A stretch of DNA of 24,823 nt from a virus (IMGVR_UViG_3300034355_001172:1-24823); one strand, 5' to 3'; counted from the stretch's first letter, positions 1 to 6,745 are shown. Made by a program: numbers and translations. Notes: generated by a model from the letters alone, not told the origin.

Positions 1-262
1 TCAAGACGACCCGATGTTTCGAGACATCGTCAGGCACGCCGCACAAGCCGGCGCGGACCGAGTGTTTGGCATATTGGACAACGCTTTCGACGACCCGGCT
101 CGCTGCATGGTGGGGTCGGTGACTACCCTCCAACTGATGCTGACCTCGTGCCTAAAGTCGTTGGTGATGATGGAGGCGCTCAAGCAAGACACCGCTCACG
201 AGGCTGTTGACGCGTTACACGAGTACCTTGACCAACTGATCAATGAGGAGACCAAGAAATGA
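1..262 (+). CDS. Hypothetical protein, possibly 5'-partial
   Basis: I do not recognise this protein. The first ATG is at 14 and gives 82 aa, but the frame stays open back to the window edge, so the true start may lie outside. The product is mostly helical by eye, with a hydrophobic stretch around residues 35-50 and an acidic C-terminus ending EETKK. Its TGA overlaps the next ATG in an ATGA arrangement at 259-262, so it belongs to the same transcription unit as the following small genes. There are no catalytic motifs that I can see, and no function is proposed. Confidence 0.6.
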   Translation, partial: QDDPMFRDIVRHAAQAGADRVFGILDNAFDDPARCMVGSVTTLQLMLTSCLKSLVMMEALKQDTAHEAVDALHEYLDQLINEETKK

Positions 263-468
263 GACTATACAGCGTAGACGTGAACACGCACGACGGTTAT
301 AATAAGTCCTTCATCAAGTGGGCCGCCACTCAAAAAGAGGCTAAGGCCATGGTGCGCATTTTTAAAGAGTCGTACCCAAGCGCCACGATCACGTGGAGGC
401 AACGCGAAATCCCGACCACCAAGGACGGCCTGTTGCGTTGGCTCAACCACCACGTTGACAAGCCATGA
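259..468 (+). CDS. Hypothetical small protein (69 aa)
   Basis: This 69-aa basic protein opens with a beta-like segment (MRLYSVDVNT) followed by a helical stretch rich in Lys and Ala, around residues 20-38. It starts inside the previous stop (ATGA, 259-262) and its own stop overlaps the next ATG at 465, which supports a translationally coupled run of early phage genes. The preceding gene's end carries a GAGGAG Shine-Dalgarno-like sequence at about 245-250. I recognise no family. It could be a small host-interaction or DNA-associated protein, but nothing in the sequence shows that. Confidence 0.6.
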   Translation: MRLYSVDVNTHDGYNKSFIKWAATQKEAKAMVRIFKESYPSATITWRQREIPTTKDGLLRWLNHHVDKP

Positions 469-689
469 AATACGACCCCTCATGGAGGGAGGCCGTACGC
501 CGGCCCCCTCTTCGTCGCCACGACAAGGAATCGTGGTTCGACTGTTTGAAGCGGCATTGTGACCAGTATGGCGTGGATCATCTGCGGGTGATGGAGCTGT
601 ACCAGTCGTTGCGCGGGGTGGGGGTTCATTCGGACAAGGCGGCGAGCGACGCCGCATGGACGTATGGTTTGACGGACGAGGAGAATTGA
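465..689 (+). CDS. Hypothetical small protein (74 aa)
   Basis: This 74-aa product has a basic N-terminal half (residues 4-30 rich in Arg and Lys with several Trp) and an acidic end (TDEEN). The start codon overlaps the stop of the gene before it (ATGA at 465-468), giving the same coupled arrangement as its neighbours. The antisense frame over this region is also open, but it lacks a plausible ribosome binding site and runs against the operon, so the + strand reading is preferred. I do not recognise a family. Confidence 0.55.
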   Translation: MKYDPSWREAVRRPPLRRHDKESWFDCLKRHCDQYGVDHLRVMELYQSLRGVGVHSDKAASDAAWTYGLTDEEN

Positions 690-690
690 C

Positions 691-906
691 GTGGCCGAGC
701 CTTTTCACCACCTTTTACATGTAGAGTACGACTACAACCAGATAGTCATATGCGGCCAAACGGTCACGCGCCCGTCGGGCATCTCGCCCAAACAGTGGCT
801 CGACCTGTGGGACGACGTGATGCAAAAGACAAGGGGATGGGGAGATGAGCCAGAGTGCGAAGACTGTGAATACGAAGAAGGGTGTGACGGGGAAGGGGAG
901 GAATAG
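691..906 (+). CDS. Hypothetical acidic protein, GTG start (71 aa)
   Basis: Translation begins at a GTG one base after the previous stop. A GAGGAGAA sequence at about 678-685 is well placed as ribosome binding site and decides the start. The protein is 71 aa. Its last 20 residues are strikingly acidic and contain two or three Cys (ECEDCEYEEG), which could bind a metal or mimic DNA charge, though both are guesses. The tail overlaps the longer possible form of the next gene (start at 845). No known domain is visible. Confidence 0.5.
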   Translation: MAEPFHHLLHVEYDYNQIVICGQTVTRPSGISPKQWLDLWDDVMQKTRGWGDEPECEDCEYEEGCDGEGEE

Positions 907-913
907 GATCAGC

Positions 914-1117
914 ATGGGCGAGCTCGGCGCGCACACTGCTCACATATTCGAAAAGTGGAGACCGTCGAACCCCAAGCCAAGGCCCATCGTCGGCAAGCCG
1001 AACCCGTTCATCAAGGAATCGGTTAACGCGTTTGCAAAGGGCGAAATCACACGTGAAGAATTATCATACAGACTGAGGACGGGGCATGCAAAAGGGGATC
1101 ATTCGCATTGGGGCTAG
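914..1117 (+). CDS. Hypothetical protein (67 aa; 90 aa if started at 845)
   Basis: Two starts are possible. ATG 914 follows the previous stop by seven bases and has AGGA at 905-908. ATG 845 would add 23 basic residues but overlap the previous gene by 62 bases, although AAGGGGA at about 830-836 is well spaced for it. The shorter form is preferred because its overlap fits the local pattern. The product is rich in Pro, Lys and Arg in the middle ([11 protein letters not shown]), followed by a predicted helical end. No family is recognised. Its 3' end overlaps the DnaA-like gene by 32 bases, so the two are probably translated from one message. Confidence 0.5.
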   Translation: MGELGAHTAHIFEKWRPSNPKPRPIVGKPNPFIKESVNAFAKGEITREELSYRLRTGHAKGDHSHWG

Positions 1118-1493
1118 GATCGTGCTCAAGGCCGCCTGCCAATATTACAAGTGCACCAAAGAGGAGTTCATCAAGCCTCACACTCAGAGCCGGGTGCGAC
1201 AGCGTCAAGCGGCGTTCTACGTGGCCCGCATTTTAACGCAAGACTCGTTGCCGCAAATCGGCCGGGTGTTTGGCAAGGACCACACGACGGTCTTGCACAA
1301 CGTCAGAATGGCGCGAATGTGGATAGCCGTGGATGAACGGTTTAGTAAGGACGTGTACCGGCTCGAGCGCCTTACACAGGAGATCGCACAGGACGAGTTA
1401 TCCAACATATTGCAATGGACTAGCCCAACATGTTATAACGTCCAAGATCGTGCCCAAGTAGAGGTAAGCAATGGCGAGCGGCGACTGGATTAA
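1086..1493 (+). CDS. DnaA domain IV-like DNA-binding protein
   Basis: The 135-aa product aligns by eye with the C-terminal helix-turn-helix domain (domain IV) of the replication initiator DnaA. It has an N-terminal helix ending [10 protein letters not shown] (19-28), then [14 protein letters not shown] with [10 protein letters not shown] (38-63), and the DnaA signature [10 protein letters not shown] (65-74). The AAA+ ATPase and the other DnaA domains are missing. In DnaA this domain contacts the DnaA box (consensus TTATCCACA). A stand-alone copy in a phage replication region suggests recognition of an origin, or competition with host DnaA. That role is inference; the domain call is strong. 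Residues after about 85 show no known domain. The 3' end overlaps the next gene by 23 bases. Confidence 0.85.
   Translation: MQKGIIRIGARIVLKAACQYYKCTKEEFIKPHTQSRVRQRQAAFYVARILTQDSLPQIGRVFGKDHTTVLHNVRMARMWIAVDERFSKDVYRLERLTQEIAQDELSNILQWTSPTCYNVQDRAQVEVSNGERRLD
1410..1439 (+). promoter_or_regulatory. Candidate sigma70-type promoter P1
   Basis: TTGCAA (1410-1415) and TATAAC (1434-1439) are separated by 18 bases, with TGT immediately before the -10. It lies inside the end of the DnaA-like gene and 31 bases before the ATG at 1471. The -10 region matches the elements before 6798, 9233 and 11195. A near-consensus DnaA box, TTATCCAAC, lies just upstream at 1398-1406. Confidence 0.45.
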
Positions 1494-1785
1494 AGACCTT
1501 CTTCAAACCTCGGTGTATGAGGGCGCTGGTCGCAAACGCAAGGTCAGCTTCGACCGCGTGTTCGAAGTGGCCCTGCTTAACGGAGGCGACGAGTCGGTGG
1601 AGCGCATGCGCGAGATGCGCCAACTCGGAGACCTGACTGCTGGTCAGGCGGTCATGATATTGAGCAATCTTCTGCGAGGGGCTGCGCGGAAGAACAGGGG
1701 CGTCAAGACGTTGGACCACAAGGGCAAGGTTCGTACGGTTGACGCCCCACCGGAATGGCTGCGCCACTATGGCATAGCAGCCTGA
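1471..1785 (+). CDS. Hypothetical protein (104 aa)
   Basis: This 104-aa protein has a Lys/Arg-rich patch ([10 protein letters not shown], about 20-29), helical segments, and a second basic stretch (ARKNRGVKT). GAGG at 1460-1463 serves as ribosome binding site for ATG 1471. The gene overlaps the DnaA-like gene by 23 bases but has its own promoter candidate at 1410-1439. Composition is compatible with nucleic-acid binding, but I see no recognisable fold. It is the last gene before the 220-base gap that holds a strong hairpin, so it probably ends an early transcription unit. Confidence 0.6.
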   Translation: MASGDWIKDLLQTSVYEGAGRKRKVSFDRVFEVALLNGGDESVERMREMRQLGDLTAGQAVMILSNLLRGAARKNRGVKTLDHKGKVRTVDAPPEWLRHYGIAA

Positions 1786-1874
1786 TTTACGTTGCGTTCG
1801 CGTAGAGTCGGGCGTAACGTAGGCGGATAGTAGGAGGATCCCCGGCCGAGAGGCTGCTCTGAAATCCCCGTTTA

Positions 1875-1920
1875 GATGGCGTGATGTGGTTCGATTGGTC
1901 TCCTGCCGCGTCACGCCATC
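1875..1920 (+). terminator. Strong RNA hairpin, probable terminator or leader structure
   Basis: A perfect 10-base inverted repeat (GATGGCGTGA at 1875-1884, TCACGCCATC at 1911-1920) extends inward to a 16-pair stem. The three inner non-identities at 1885, 1887 and 1890 are all U opposite G in the + strand RNA, leaving a 14-base loop (1891-1904). It is followed only by GTCGTATTTG, so there is no clean U-tract. It could be a weak intrinsic terminator, or a processing or regulatory structure ahead of the next unit. The rest of the gap (1786-2005) holds a 6-base inverted repeat TACGTT/AACGTA at 1788-1793 and 1816-1821, plus promoter P5. Confidence 0.55.
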
Positions 1921-1950
1921 GTCGTATTTGACTCCTTCCTTTACAGCATA

Positions 1951-1979
1951 TTGCAACGCATTGATGGCTGTGCTTTAGT
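1951..1979 (+). promoter_or_regulatory. Candidate promoter P5 before the recombination genes
   Basis: TTGCAA (1951-1956), a 17-base spacer ending TGTGC, and TTTAGT (1974-1979) form the same architecture as the other shared promoters, with a weaker -10. The 10 bases CATATTGCAA around the -35 are identical at 1406-1415 in P1. It lies 26 bases before the gene at 2006, which has AGGGAG as ribosome binding site. Confidence 0.35.
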
Positions 1980-2005
1980 AGTCAGGTCAAAAAAGGGAGC
2001 ACCTT

Positions 2006-2560
2006 ATGACCTTAACGTTAGCACAGAAAAGAGAGTTAGCGACTGACAAGTTGGCAGTGATGACCGCCAAGATGGAAGAAGCTCGCAGCATAATCAGCGA
2101 ACTGGTAGACGCCGTCAAAGCCAATGCTGGTGAAGACGGTTCGAACATGAAGACTGGCAATCTCGCAGAGGCGTGCCGGTTGTACTTCTATCTCTCCGAG
2201 GAGTATGACCGCATGGACGATGTTCGTAAGAAGATCGGCATGCAACTAGAGCACATGTCGCGCGAGGTGATCCCGGAGATCATGTCCGAGGAGGAGACGT
2301 CCTCAATCACGCTCGAAGACGTCCAGCGTCGCTTCACCAAGTCAACCCGCACCACCGCATCGATGGCCGACAAAGAGGTCGCGATGGATTGGTTGCGCGA
2401 GATTGGCAAGGGCGACCTGATCCAACAGTCCGTCAATTCGAGCAGCCTGTCATCGTTCGCAAAGCAGTACATGATAGAGAACCAAGTCGAACTGCCCGAG
2501 TGCATCAAAGTCAACCATATGACGATCACGTCGATCAACAAGCTTAACAGAGGAGCGTAA
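2006..2560 (+). CDS. Phage protein of the recombination/replication region (184 aa)
   Basis: This 184-aa, largely helical and charged protein has a likely coiled-coil N-terminal half: residues 5-40, and 60-95 with heptad-like spacing. The C-terminal region includes the stretch WLREIGKGDLIQQSVNSSSL. Its position directly before a likely ssDNA-binding protein, with only four bases between stop and next start, resembles gene pairs in other phages where a coiled-coil partner sits beside the binding protein. That is a contextual inference; I cannot assign a named family. The start at ATG 2006 is supported by AGGGAG about 10 bases upstream and by promoter P5. Confidence 0.75.
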   Translation: MTLTLAQKRELATDKLAVMTAKMEEARSIISELVDAVKANAGEDGSNMKTGNLAEACRLYFYLSEEYDRMDDVRKKIGMQLEHMSREVIPEIMSEEETSSITLEDVQRRFTKSTRTTASMADKEVAMDWLREIGKGDLIQQSVNSSSLSSFAKQYMIENQVELPECIKVNHMTITSINKLNRGA

Positions 2561-2564
2561 CATC

Positions 2565-3392
2565 ATGGCTAATAAGAACGCGGTTGCAGAGGTCAAGGAC
2601 GGCGGTGTGCCGGCTTATCTCGCGGGCTACAAGGGCCCGGCCACCAACACGATGATGGAGAACGAGGACCGCATCGTCCCTCGCATGAAGCTGTTGCAGG
2701 CGATTTCGCCCGAGCTCAAGAGCTTCAATGAGGCGAAAGAAGGCGTCTTTTGGCACTCCATCCTCAATGAGTCGTTGGGTTCGGAGGTGCGCTTCGCCGT
2801 CATCATGGCGCGCAAATCGTACGTCCTGTTCGCCCCGCGCGGCGACGACCGCATGATCTTGGCCCGCTCTGCCGACGGCAAGACGTGGGACCGCCCGAAT
2901 GAGTCCTTCGAGGTGAAGATCAAAGGCTACGCCAAGCCCATCGAGTGGAACACGAAAGGTAGCGTCGTGGAGTCGGGTCTGGCCAATTTCGGCTCGTCCA
3001 TCCCCGGTGATCCGCAGTCGCCGCCGGCCGCTACGTTGGTCTACGAGTATCTGGTTTACTTGCCGGATTATCCGGACTGCAGCCCGGCCCTGATTTCGCT
3101 GAGCCGCAGCGGCATCAAGCGGGGTAAGGACCTGAACTCCAAAATCTCGCTGCGCGCGGGATCGGTGCCTCAGTTCGCCCAGCTGTACAAGGCGGTGGTG
3201 ACGAGCGAGCAGAGCGCTGAAGGTGGCTACAACGGTTGGTCGTTCAAGTCGGACGGCGTCGCTGACGAGGCTACCTTCAATACGGTTCTGGCGCTGGCGA
3301 AGAGCTTCGAAACGACGAGCTACCGCGCGTCTGACGAAGACATGAGCGACGAGGCGACGGCCGCTCCGGCGGATTCCGGCGGCGCGTACTAA
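2565..3392 (+). CDS. Likely ssDNA-binding/recombination-associated phage protein
   Basis: The product is 275 aa. A globular, beta-rich core (about 30-230) is followed by a flexible acidic end (ASDEDMSDEATAAP) of the sort that recruits partners in ssDNA-binding proteins such as T7 gp2.5 and bacterial SSB. The region LQAISPELKSF with VFWHSILNES resembles phage proteins commonly annotated as ssDNA-binding or recombination-associated, but I cannot confirm homology here. AGAGGAG upstream of ATG 2565 is a good ribosome binding site. The neighbours are a coiled-coil protein before and the DNA polymerase after. In this phage it would act on Z-containing DNA during replication, if the role is right. 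Confidence 0.65.
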   Translation: MANKNAVAEVKDGGVPAYLAGYKGPATNTMMENEDRIVPRMKLLQAISPELKSFNEAKEGVFWHSILNESLGSEVRFAVIMARKSYVLFAPRGDDRMILARSADGKTWDRPNESFEVKIKGYAKPIEWNTKGSVVESGLANFGSSIPGDPQSPPAATLVYEYLVYLPDYPDCSPALISLSRSGIKRGKDLNSKISLRAGSVPQFAQLYKAVVTSEQSAEGGYNGWSFKSDGVADEATFNTVLALAKSFETTSYRASDEDMSDEATAAPADSGGAY

Positions 3393-3403
3393 GAGACCGC
3401 GTG

Positions 3404-3460
3404 GCCCCGGCGATACGGGGCATTCCTCCCTCAACTGTCGGGGCTAGATGGAGAGCCCCG
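3404..3460 (+). terminator. Tandem GC-rich hairpins, terminator or attenuator
   Basis: Hairpin 1 is GCCCCG (3404-3409) with CGGGGC (3416-3421). Hairpin 2 is CGGGGCT (3439-3445) with AGCCCCG (3454-3460), followed by GCCCTTTT. The arms are interchangeable: the right arm of hairpin 1 can pair with the right arm of hairpin 2, and the left arms can also pair. Hairpin 2 with its short U run looks like a leaky intrinsic terminator between the abundant ssDNA-binding-like protein and the polymerase unit. Confidence 0.5.
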
Positions 3461-3481
3461 GCCCTTTTGGAGCACCAGATT

Positions 3482-3697
3482 ATGGCCAAGCGCCTCACCT
3501 ATATTCAGAACTATGATGGCAACCGTGGATGGGTCCTAGAGCCGTTCACCGACGAAGACCACAAGTCCGGCGACTACATTTTCCTTTGCCAGCACTCGGA
3601 TGGCAACGCCACCGAGCTTGACATCGTCAAGATTCCTCGTCACCTGTGGGATAAGCTGGTGAATGAAGTGAACGAGAAGATGAAGGACTTCAAATGA
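3482..3697 (+). CDS. Hypothetical small protein before dpoZ (71 aa)
   Basis: This 71-aa protein begins MAKRLTYIQNYDGN. A longer in-frame reading from GTG 3401 would run through the two hairpins, so ATG 3482 is preferred, with GGAG at 3469-3472 as ribosome binding site. The sequence alternates beta-like segments with an acidic patch (FTDEDHKSGDY) and ends in a Lys/Glu-rich helix. Its stop overlaps the polymerase start (ATGA, 3694-3697), so it is probably translated with the polymerase. No family is recognised, so a link to polymerase function is only positional. Confidence 0.65.
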   Translation: MAKRLTYIQNYDGNRGWVLEPFTDEDHKSGDYIFLCQHSDGNATELDIVKIPRHLWDKLVNEVNEKMKDFK

Positions 3698-5568
3698 CTA
3701 CATCACTCGGTGACCGGGTGGATGGGGCTCTGCGCGCTGTCGCAAAGTCTCCCGTCATCGCCTACGACGTAGAGACCAGTGGAGTGGATTGGAGGCGGAA
3801 TGCGGTTGTTGGTTATGTCATTACTGTTGATGAACAGTCTAATTGGTACATCCCCGTGCGCCATGGTGGCGGAGGAAATCTACTCGATGGAGCGCCTCTC
3901 ACCGACGCAGTCGTTCCTCGACCCATGCCCGTCCACCCCTTCGAAGAGGCCCTCGCCCGAGCCTTTTCCGAACGTAACCGACGAGGATACGTTACGGTGG
4001 GCCATAACATTAAGTTCGACGTTCACCTATCCGCTAACCACGGGGTCATGCTGGGACGGAACCTTAACTGTACCCAAATAACCGAGGCCCTGATCGACGA
4101 GTACGCCGGCTCCTACAGCCTCGACGCCTGCTGCAAGCGCCATGGCGTGACGGAGAAGAAGGGCGACGCGCTCTACGCCCACATGGCTCAATTGTTCGGG
4201 GGCGAGCCCGAGCGCAAGATCATGCAGCACTTTTGGCGACTGGCCGGCGACGACGCTGTGGCGGTGGACTACGCCATGGGCGACGGCACGTCTACGCTCG
4301 ACCTGTGGCGCAGTCAGGCCGAAGACGTCACGGCGGAGGACAAGGACGGTAAGACGCTGGAGAACATCTTTCGCCTTGAGAACGAGCTGATATGGACCGT
4401 TTTTCGCCTTGAGCGCATCGGCATGAAGGTGGACGAAGGGCGACTGGATTGGGCGTTCCGGGAGGTCAAGCGCTTGGTGAGCGAGGCCCGCGCCGACGCC
4501 GGCTTCGATGAGTCATTCAACGTCCGGTCCACCTCCGCCGTGAAGGACTGGCTGATCTCGAAAGGCGTCGTGGACTTTCCTCGCACTGAGCCCACCGCTC
4601 GCTTTCCGGACGGCCAGATTTCGATACGAGCGAAATGGCTGGAGGGCCATGCAGTGGGCCAACCAGTCGTGGCGATTCGCAACGCGCTCGATCTGGAGTC
4701 CAAGTTCTTATCACCGCTCAAGGAGCGCCACCTGTTCGAGGGGCGCGTTCACGCGTCGCTGAACCAACTGAGGCAGGACGACTATGGCACCGTCACGGGC
4801 CGTTTTTCGTGTAACGAACCGAACCTTCAGCAAATCTCTAAGCGTAATAAGAAGCTCGGCAAGATCCTTCGTTCGGTGTTCGTGCCGGACGAAGACAAGA
4901 TCCTGTACGAAGCGGATTACAGCCAAGCGGAGCCGCGCACTTTCGCTCATTACACACAGAGTCCCAAGATCATGGAGGGTTACCTCCGAACTCCGTTCGT
5001 GGATATGCACTCGGTGGTGGCGCAGGAATTGGGCGTAGATCGTGGCACCGTTGGCAAGCGCCTGAACATGGGCATGCTTACGGGGCTGGGCCCGACTACT
5101 CTGGCCGAACATATGGAGTGGCCGGTGGCGAGGGCGCGCGAGGTCTGGGACTGGTACATGACTAAGTTCTTTCCAGAGCTCAAGCAGTTCCATGGCAACG
5201 CCAGTAAGATATATAAGAGCCGGGGCTTCGTGCGCACGATGCTCGGCCGGCGTTGCAATCTGAAGGACCCCAAGTTCGCCTACCAAGCGGTGAGCCGGAT
5301 CATTCAGGGCTCGGGTGCCGACATCATCAAGTACAAGCTGCTAGAGGCCGACAAAATGTGCGAGGCCGACGGCGACGAGGTGAACGTCATCATGACCATT
5401 CACGACTCTTTCGTCTTTCAGGCCCCGCCCGAGAAGCAGGAGTTTGTGGACCAACTGATCGCTCGCATGAGCTCGGTTCAAGAGGACCCGTTCAACATGA
5501 GGGTGCCCTTCCTCATGGACGTTGGCAAGGGCGAGAATTGGGCTATCGCATCGTATGGAGACAAGTAA
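3694..5568 (+). CDS. dpoZ: DNA polymerase, family A, DpoZ type, with 3'-5' exonuclease
   Basis: The 624-aa enzyme copies the phage genome. The N-terminal DnaQ-like proofreading domain is intact: Exo I D25 and E27 (AYDVETSG), Exo II N105 and D109 (GHNIKFDV), Exo III Y193 and D197 (YAMGD). The polymerase domain has motif A DYSQAEPR (D408, E413), motif B K455 and G464 (GKRLNMGMLTG), and motif C IHDSF (H570, D571). There is no 5'-nuclease domain. The O-helix positions that are Phe and Tyr in Pol I (762, 766) are Met459 and Thr463 here. In Z-genome phages with PurZ, a polymerase of this family (DpoZ) accepts Z opposite T. The dpoZ name here follows from co-occurrence with purZ, datZ and mazZ. Start ATG 3694 overlaps the previous stop. 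Confidence 0.93.
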   Translation: MTTSLGDRVDGALRAVAKSPVIAYDVETSGVDWRRNAVVGYVITVDEQSNWYIPVRHGGGGNLLDGAPLTDAVVPRPMPVHPFEEALARAFSERNRRGYVTVGHNIKFDVHLSANHGVMLGRNLNCTQITEALIDEYAGSYSLDACCKRHGVTEKKGDALYAHMAQLFGGEPERKIMQHFWRLAGDDAVAVDYAMGDGTSTLDLWRSQAEDVTAEDKDGKTLENIFRLENELIWTVFRLERIGMKVDEGRLDWAFREVKRLVSEARADAGFDESFNVRSTSAVKDWLISKGVVDFPRTEPTARFPDGQISIRAKWLEGHAVGQPVVAIRNALDLESKFLSPLKERHLFEGRVHASLNQLRQDDYGTVTGRFSCNEPNLQQISKRNKKLGKILRSVFVPDEDKILYEADYSQAEPRTFAHYTQSPKIMEGYLRTPFVDMHSVVAQELGVDRGTVGKRLNMGMLTGLGPTTLAEHMEWPVARAREVWDWYMTKFFPELKQFHGNASKIYKSRGFVRTMLGRRCNLKDPKFAYQAVSRIIQGSGADIIKYKLLEADKMCEADGDEVNVIMTIHDSFVFQAPPEKQEFVDQLIARMSSVQEDPFNMRVPFLMDVGKGENWAIASYGDK

Positions 5569-5837
5569 TGGCCAGTGAATCACGCAATCCGGAAGCTCGT
5601 GAAGCCATCGATTTGGCTATTGAGCATTTGAATGAAACGGTAGACATTTTAATGTGGCTACACGATTGGGACAACGTTGAGTGTTCGACGCTGATGCAAG
5701 CCGATGAACTACACGGGTTACTGATGAGCATTCTGGCCAACATGCCGGACGCGCTCGACAGGTCAACCAAGAACGTACTCACCCGTTTGGCCCAGCAAAA
5801 ATCGGGCCTAGCTCATGGTCGTCGTTGGAGGGACTGA
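5568..5837 (+). CDS. Hypothetical helical protein (89 aa)
   Basis: The ATG at 5568 shares its first base with the polymerase TAA (TAATG), and the TGA at 5835-5837 shares one base with the next ATG, so the gene is tightly coupled on both sides. An upstream extension of this frame runs antiparallel in composition to the polymerase codons and is discarded. The 89-aa product is acidic and predicted all-helical (residues 8-65), ending in a basic tail (HGRRWRD). I do not recognise it. Position alone suggests an accessory to replication. Confidence 0.6.
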   Translation: MASESRNPEAREAIDLAIEHLNETVDILMWLHDWDNVECSTLMQADELHGLLMSILANMPDALDRSTKNVLTRLAQQKSGLAHGRRWRD

Positions 5838-6097
5838 TGGCGTTTAAGAAAGAATGGATCGAAATAGAGGGCACCATCGAGCGCCAAACGGAGAAGGCCA
5901 TGTTCTTCTTTCGTTCGGACCTTGAAAAGCCGGAATGGTACCCTAAGTCGCAACTGGAGATCGTCAGGGAGTCCACCCCTGACGACCCTCTCACCATCCT
6001 GCGCGTGACCAAGTGGATATATGATCAAAAAGAGCAGGAACGAATAGAGAAAGCGAAGGCTGATGAAGGAGCTGGACTTCCAAAAGAAGGTTATTGA
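5837..6097 (+). CDS. Small phage protein with WYPKSQ motif (86 aa)
   Basis: The pattern of this 86-aa protein (EIEGTIERQTEKAMFFF, then EWYPKSQLEIV) is like small phage proteins that carry a T-x-K-A followed by W-x-P-K-S-Q. They are common beside replication genes and usually annotated as hypothetical. GGAGGG at about 5827-5832 precedes ATG 5837 by a good distance. The C-terminal third is a Lys/Glu-rich helix. It overlaps the VRR-NUC gene by 35 bases. The beta-rich core could be an OB- or SH3-like barrel, but that is a guess. Confidence 0.65.
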   Translation: MAFKKEWIEIEGTIERQTEKAMFFFRSDLEKPEWYPKSQLEIVRESTPDDPLTILRVTKWIYDQKEQERIEKAKADEGAGLPKEGY

Positions 6098-6542
6098 CCT
6101 TATTCGCGAAGAGGGGGGTTACGGGTACAAGCTCTCCAACCGTTTCAAAGTGGGCATACCTGACCTCCTCATCGCTGCTCCGATGAGGGGCGTTGTGTTT
6201 TTTGAGTGTAAGTGTTTAAACGATGTGCCGGCGCAATTTGACAAAAAGACCGGCATCACGCCCATTCAGCAGGAGCACCTCAATAAGCTTAATTCGACCC
6301 AAGAGCACCCTATTGGCTGCCAGTTGGTGTTCATGGTTCACAAAGGCGAAGAGAGGGCGGTGGTGTGGCCGGCGCATTGGGACAGAATAAACTCGGACTA
6401 CGAAAGGGACGAAGCGCTATGGGTAGGAAGACAGCCAAGATCAAGGGGCCGGTGGAACGTGATGAAGCTCGTGGAGGCGGTCAGACTGACGAGATCGGGG
6501 CGATTCTCGCAGAGCGTGGCAACACCCATGGAGATTTCGTAG
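6063..6542 (+). CDS. VRR-NUC domain nuclease
   Basis: The product is 159 aa. Residues 1-106 form a VRR-NUC (PD-(D/E)XK superfamily) nuclease: an N-terminal helix with E3, the core GIPDLLIAAP with D34, and FFECK with E48 and K50. Stand-alone VRR-NUC proteins of phages are typically about 90-130 aa and are thought to cut branched or recombination intermediates. The last 50 residues (after WPAHWDRINS) are Arg-rich, look unlike the family and overlap the next gene by 124 bases in another frame. They may be a run-on extension after loss of an earlier stop. The catalytic residues appear complete. Confidence 0.85.
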   Translation: MKELDFQKKVIDLIREEGGYGYKLSNRFKVGIPDLLIAAPMRGVVFFECKCLNDVPAQFDKKTGITPIQQEHLNKLNSTQEHPIGCQLVFMVHKGEERAVVWPAHWDRINSDYERDEALWVGRQPRSRGRWNVMKLVEAVRLTRSGRFSQSVATPMEIS

Positions 6543-6745
6543 TTCAGGCTTGGGTGGCGCAGGAACTTAAGGCTTGCGTCGAAAACGGGCCGAACTGGAT
6601 CCTGATGACCGCTGACAAACGCGAAGCCATTCACATGATCTTGCACAAGGTCTCGCGCGTCGTGTGTGGCAACCCAGACTTCAAGGACACATGGGACGAC
6701 ATTCAGGGTTATGCTCGCCTGATATCCAACAAGCTATCCGACTGA
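6419..6745 (+). CDS. DUF6378-like phage protein (108 aa)
   Basis: The core reads ILAERGNTHGDF, then about 30 residues later ADKREAIHMILHKVSRVVCG, then DTWDDIQGYARL. This is the pattern I associate with DUF6378, a small helical phage protein of unknown function found beside nucleotide and replication genes. ATG 6419 is chosen (AAGGGA at 6404-6409). An alternative GTG at 6452 would shorten the 124-base overlap with the nuclease, but more than 90 bases would remain. It is the last gene before promoter P2 and purZ. The His/Asp/Glu-rich helices recall all-alpha NTP pyrophosphatases such as MazG, but I would not call it one. Confidence 0.75.
   Translation: MGRKTAKIKGPVERDEARGGGQTDEIGAILAERGNTHGDFVVQAWVAQELKACVENGPNWILMTADKREAIHMILHKVSRVVCGNPDFKDTWDDIQGYARLISNKLSD

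Noticed and set aside
265-711. 148-aa open frame on the - strand
   Set aside because: It is antisense to three coupled + strand genes, has no ribosome binding site or known domain, and has a biased Pro/Arg composition.
1420-1956. 178-aa open frame on the - strand reaching into the 1786-2005 gap
   Set aside because: It runs antisense to the 1471-1785 gene and through the hairpin; no family and no ribosome binding site was seen.
2544-3434. 296-aa open frame on the - strand
   Set aside because: Its Arg/Val-rich composition is the usual shadow of a high-GC gene; it lies opposite the ssDNA-binding-like gene.
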